45,003 bases of DNA. Source: Thiotrichales bacterium (GTDB lineage Bacteria > Pseudomonadota > Gammaproteobacteria > JAABTG01). How positions within the stretch are numbered: position 1 is the stretch's first letter; each line of letters begins with the position of its first letter. The notes under the pieces were generated by a model that saw only the letters and a program-made list of their open reading frames with translations, had not been told where the DNA came from and did not search any database. Positions 43,821 to 45,003 of this stretch are shown in pieces. Made by a program: the position numbers and the translations under genes. The stretch is from positions 1 through 45,003 of the forward strand of contig JAABTG010000024.1 of the NCBI GenBank assembly GCA_011389995.1, given 5' to 3'.

Positions 43821-44669
43821 ATGGTCGGGGAGCCCAGGGGCGCCGGCGTCGGCCTGCGGGGCTGCCACATGGCCCAGGTGCTGGAACACGGCACCGACGT
43901 GCCCTGGTTCGAGCTGCTGGCGGACAACCACCTGGCGGCGGGCGGGGTGGGTGCGGCCCGGCTGGCGGCCCTGGTGGGCGGCTGGCCCCTCACTCTGCAC
44001 TGTGTGGGGATGAACCTCGGCGGGGTGGACCCCCTGGACCGGGCCTACGTGGAGGGGATTGCCCGCCTGGCCCGACGCACCGGCGCGGCCTGGGTCTCCG
44101 ACCATCTGTGTTTCACGGCCTGTCATGGCCGCCATTACCACGACCTCCTGCCCCTGCCTTATACCGAGCAGACCCTGGCCCACGTGGCGGCCCGGGTGCA
44201 CGAGGTGCAGGAGCAGCTGGGGCAGCCCCTGGTGGTGGAGAACGTGTCCGCCTATCTGCGCTACCGTGAGTCGGTCTTCGACGAGGCCGGGTTTCTGGCT
44301 GAACTGGCGGCGCGCACCGGCTGCGGCATCCTGCTGGACGTCAACAACCTCTACGTCAACCATTTCAACCACGGCGACGACGTCACGGCGTATCTGGATG
44401 CCCTGCCCCTGGGGGCGGTGCGGGAGATCCACCTCGCAGGCTTTCAGCATCAGGGGGATTACCTGCTGGATGCCCACAACGGTCCGGTTGCGGCCCCGGT
44501 GTGGGCGCTGTACGAGGAGGTGGTTCGGCGGCTGCCGGATATCCCGGTACTCATCGAGTGGGACGACCACATCCCGCCCTTCGCGGTGCTGCGGGAGGAG
44601 GCCCGGCGGGCCGCGGTCGTGGCGGCACGGCACAGTGCGGCCAATCCGGCGTCGGTGTCCCATGTCTGA
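43821..44669 (+). CDS. bufB: DUF692 multinuclear iron oxygenase (BufB)
   Basis: 282 residues from ATG 43821; the GGAG lies right against the start, so a slightly different start is possible. The TIM-barrel DUF692 family carries two or three irons. Typical ligands are visible: WFELLADNHL, LHCVGMNLGG, WVSDHLCFTACHGRHYHDLLPLPY (two parts), VENVSAYLRY, LLDVNNLYVNHFNH, REIHLAGF and LIEWDDHIPPF. It modifies cysteines in the DUF2282 precursor 17 nt upstream. Its end overlaps the next gene by 8 nt. Confidence 0.94.
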   Translation: MVGEPRGAGVGLRGCHMAQVLEHGTDVPWFELLADNHLAAGGVGAARLAALVGGWPLTLHCVGMNLGGVDPLDRAYVEGIARLARRTGAAWVSDHLCFTACHGRHYHDLLPLPYTEQTLAHVAARVHEVQEQLGQPLVVENVSAYLRYRESVFDEAGFLAELAARTGCGILLDVNNLYVNHFNHGDDVTAYLDALPLGAVREIHLAGFQHQGDYLLDAHNGPVAAPVWALYEEVVRRLPDIPVLIEWDDHIPPFAVLREEARRAAVVAARHSAANPASVSHV

Positions 44670-45003
44670 TCTGGCCGCCACCCTGGAACTGTTCACCCGC
44701 GCCCTCGACGGCGACGGGGGAGCGGCGGCGGCCTTCGGGGAGCGCCTGGTGCCACGCTCCCCCCTGACGGCGGCGCGGCGTCTGGCCATCTATGGAGACA
44801 GCTCCCGAGGGGCCCGTATCCGTGCCCTGGAAGAGGTCTATCCCGTGTGCGGCGCGGTGCTGGGGGAGCGGTGCCTGCGGGCCCTGGCGCGGGATCACGT
44901 GGCGGCCCATCCTTCCCGCCATCCGGATCTGGAACGCTTCGGCGCGGCCTTTGACCAGACCCTGGCGGTCTTCCTGGCGGAACGGGCGGGGGCCGCCTTC
45001 GGC
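44662..45003 (+). CDS. bufC: DUF2063 (BufC-like) partner protein, 5' part
   Basis: 114 residues to the window edge without a stop. The N-terminal segment (LAATLELFTRAL, LTAARRLAIYGDSSRGARIRALEEVYPV in two parts, VLGERCLRALARDHVAAHP) matches the DUF2063 domain that binds substrate and iron oxygenase in the BufBC pair. Starting 8 nt inside bufB supports co-translation. The C-terminal part is missing. Confidence 0.85.
   Translation, partial: MSDLAATLELFTRALDGDGGAAAAFGERLVPRSPLTAARRLAIYGDSSRGARIRALEEVYPVCGAVLGERCLRALARDHVAAHPSRHPDLERFGAAFDQTLAVFLAERAGAAFG

Overview
The window is high-GC, gene-dense bacterial DNA, most likely from a gammaproteobacterium. Supporting signs are a YheS-type ABC-F protein, PntAB transhydrogenase, a full moa/moe molybdenum cofactor cluster, periplasmic nitrate reductase, and several c-type cytochromes with DUF2063/DUF692/DUF2282 genes. 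A facultatively denitrifying, perhaps sulfur-oxidising lifestyle fits, but this is inference; no phylogenetic marker gene is present.

Layout. 1-8.4 kb: tail of a Gly/Pro/Tyr-rich protein, a pterin carbinolamine dehydratase, a small unknown gene, a divergent pair with overlapping 5' ends (M1-like peptidase and ChaN-PDZ protein), YchJ, YheS, an FHA membrane protein and an orphan Xre/MbcA/ParS-type antitoxin. 8.5-11.9 kb: DUF58 plus TgpA-like transglutaminase, without the usual MoxR ATPase. 11.97-18.0 kb: a perfect FNR box followed by napDAGHBF. The NapA is the long, epsilonproteobacterial-looking type and there is no napC. 18.2-24.1 kb: DUF488, PntB/PntA, a Bax-inhibitor-1 family protein with clear promoter and terminator, tRNA-Ser(UGA), and an ADP-ribosylglycohydrolase.

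24.3-32.6 kb is the most unusual block. It holds a Nif11-like small protein, an unknown 100-residue protein, an acyl-CoA-dehydrogenase-fold protein lacking the usual catalytic glutamate, a tightly coupled sensor kinase and FixJ/StyR-type regulator, a divergent AlkB/XylM-type membrane di-iron monooxygenase, a truncated haemoglobin and a XylA-type [2Fe-2S]/FAD reductase. I read this as a candidate two-component-regulated hydrocarbon (or other lipophilic substrate) hydroxylation module with a globin.

32.7-36.8 kb: moaA-moaB-moeA-moaC-moaD-moaE, which makes the cofactor NapA needs. The first part has a visibly different codon preference. 36.8-41.5 kb: an ASCH protein, an ACR3/SBF transporter, an unknown protein, and a tight three-gene unit (di-haem peroxidase-like cytochrome, Tat-exported metallophosphoesterase, mono-haem cytochrome c). 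41.6-45.0 kb: divergent DUF1326 and DUF2182 genes, then a bufferin-type RiPP operon (DUF2282 precursor, DUF692 multinuclear iron oxygenase, DUF2063 partner), cut by the window end. I saw no insertion sequence, prophage or CRISPR array.
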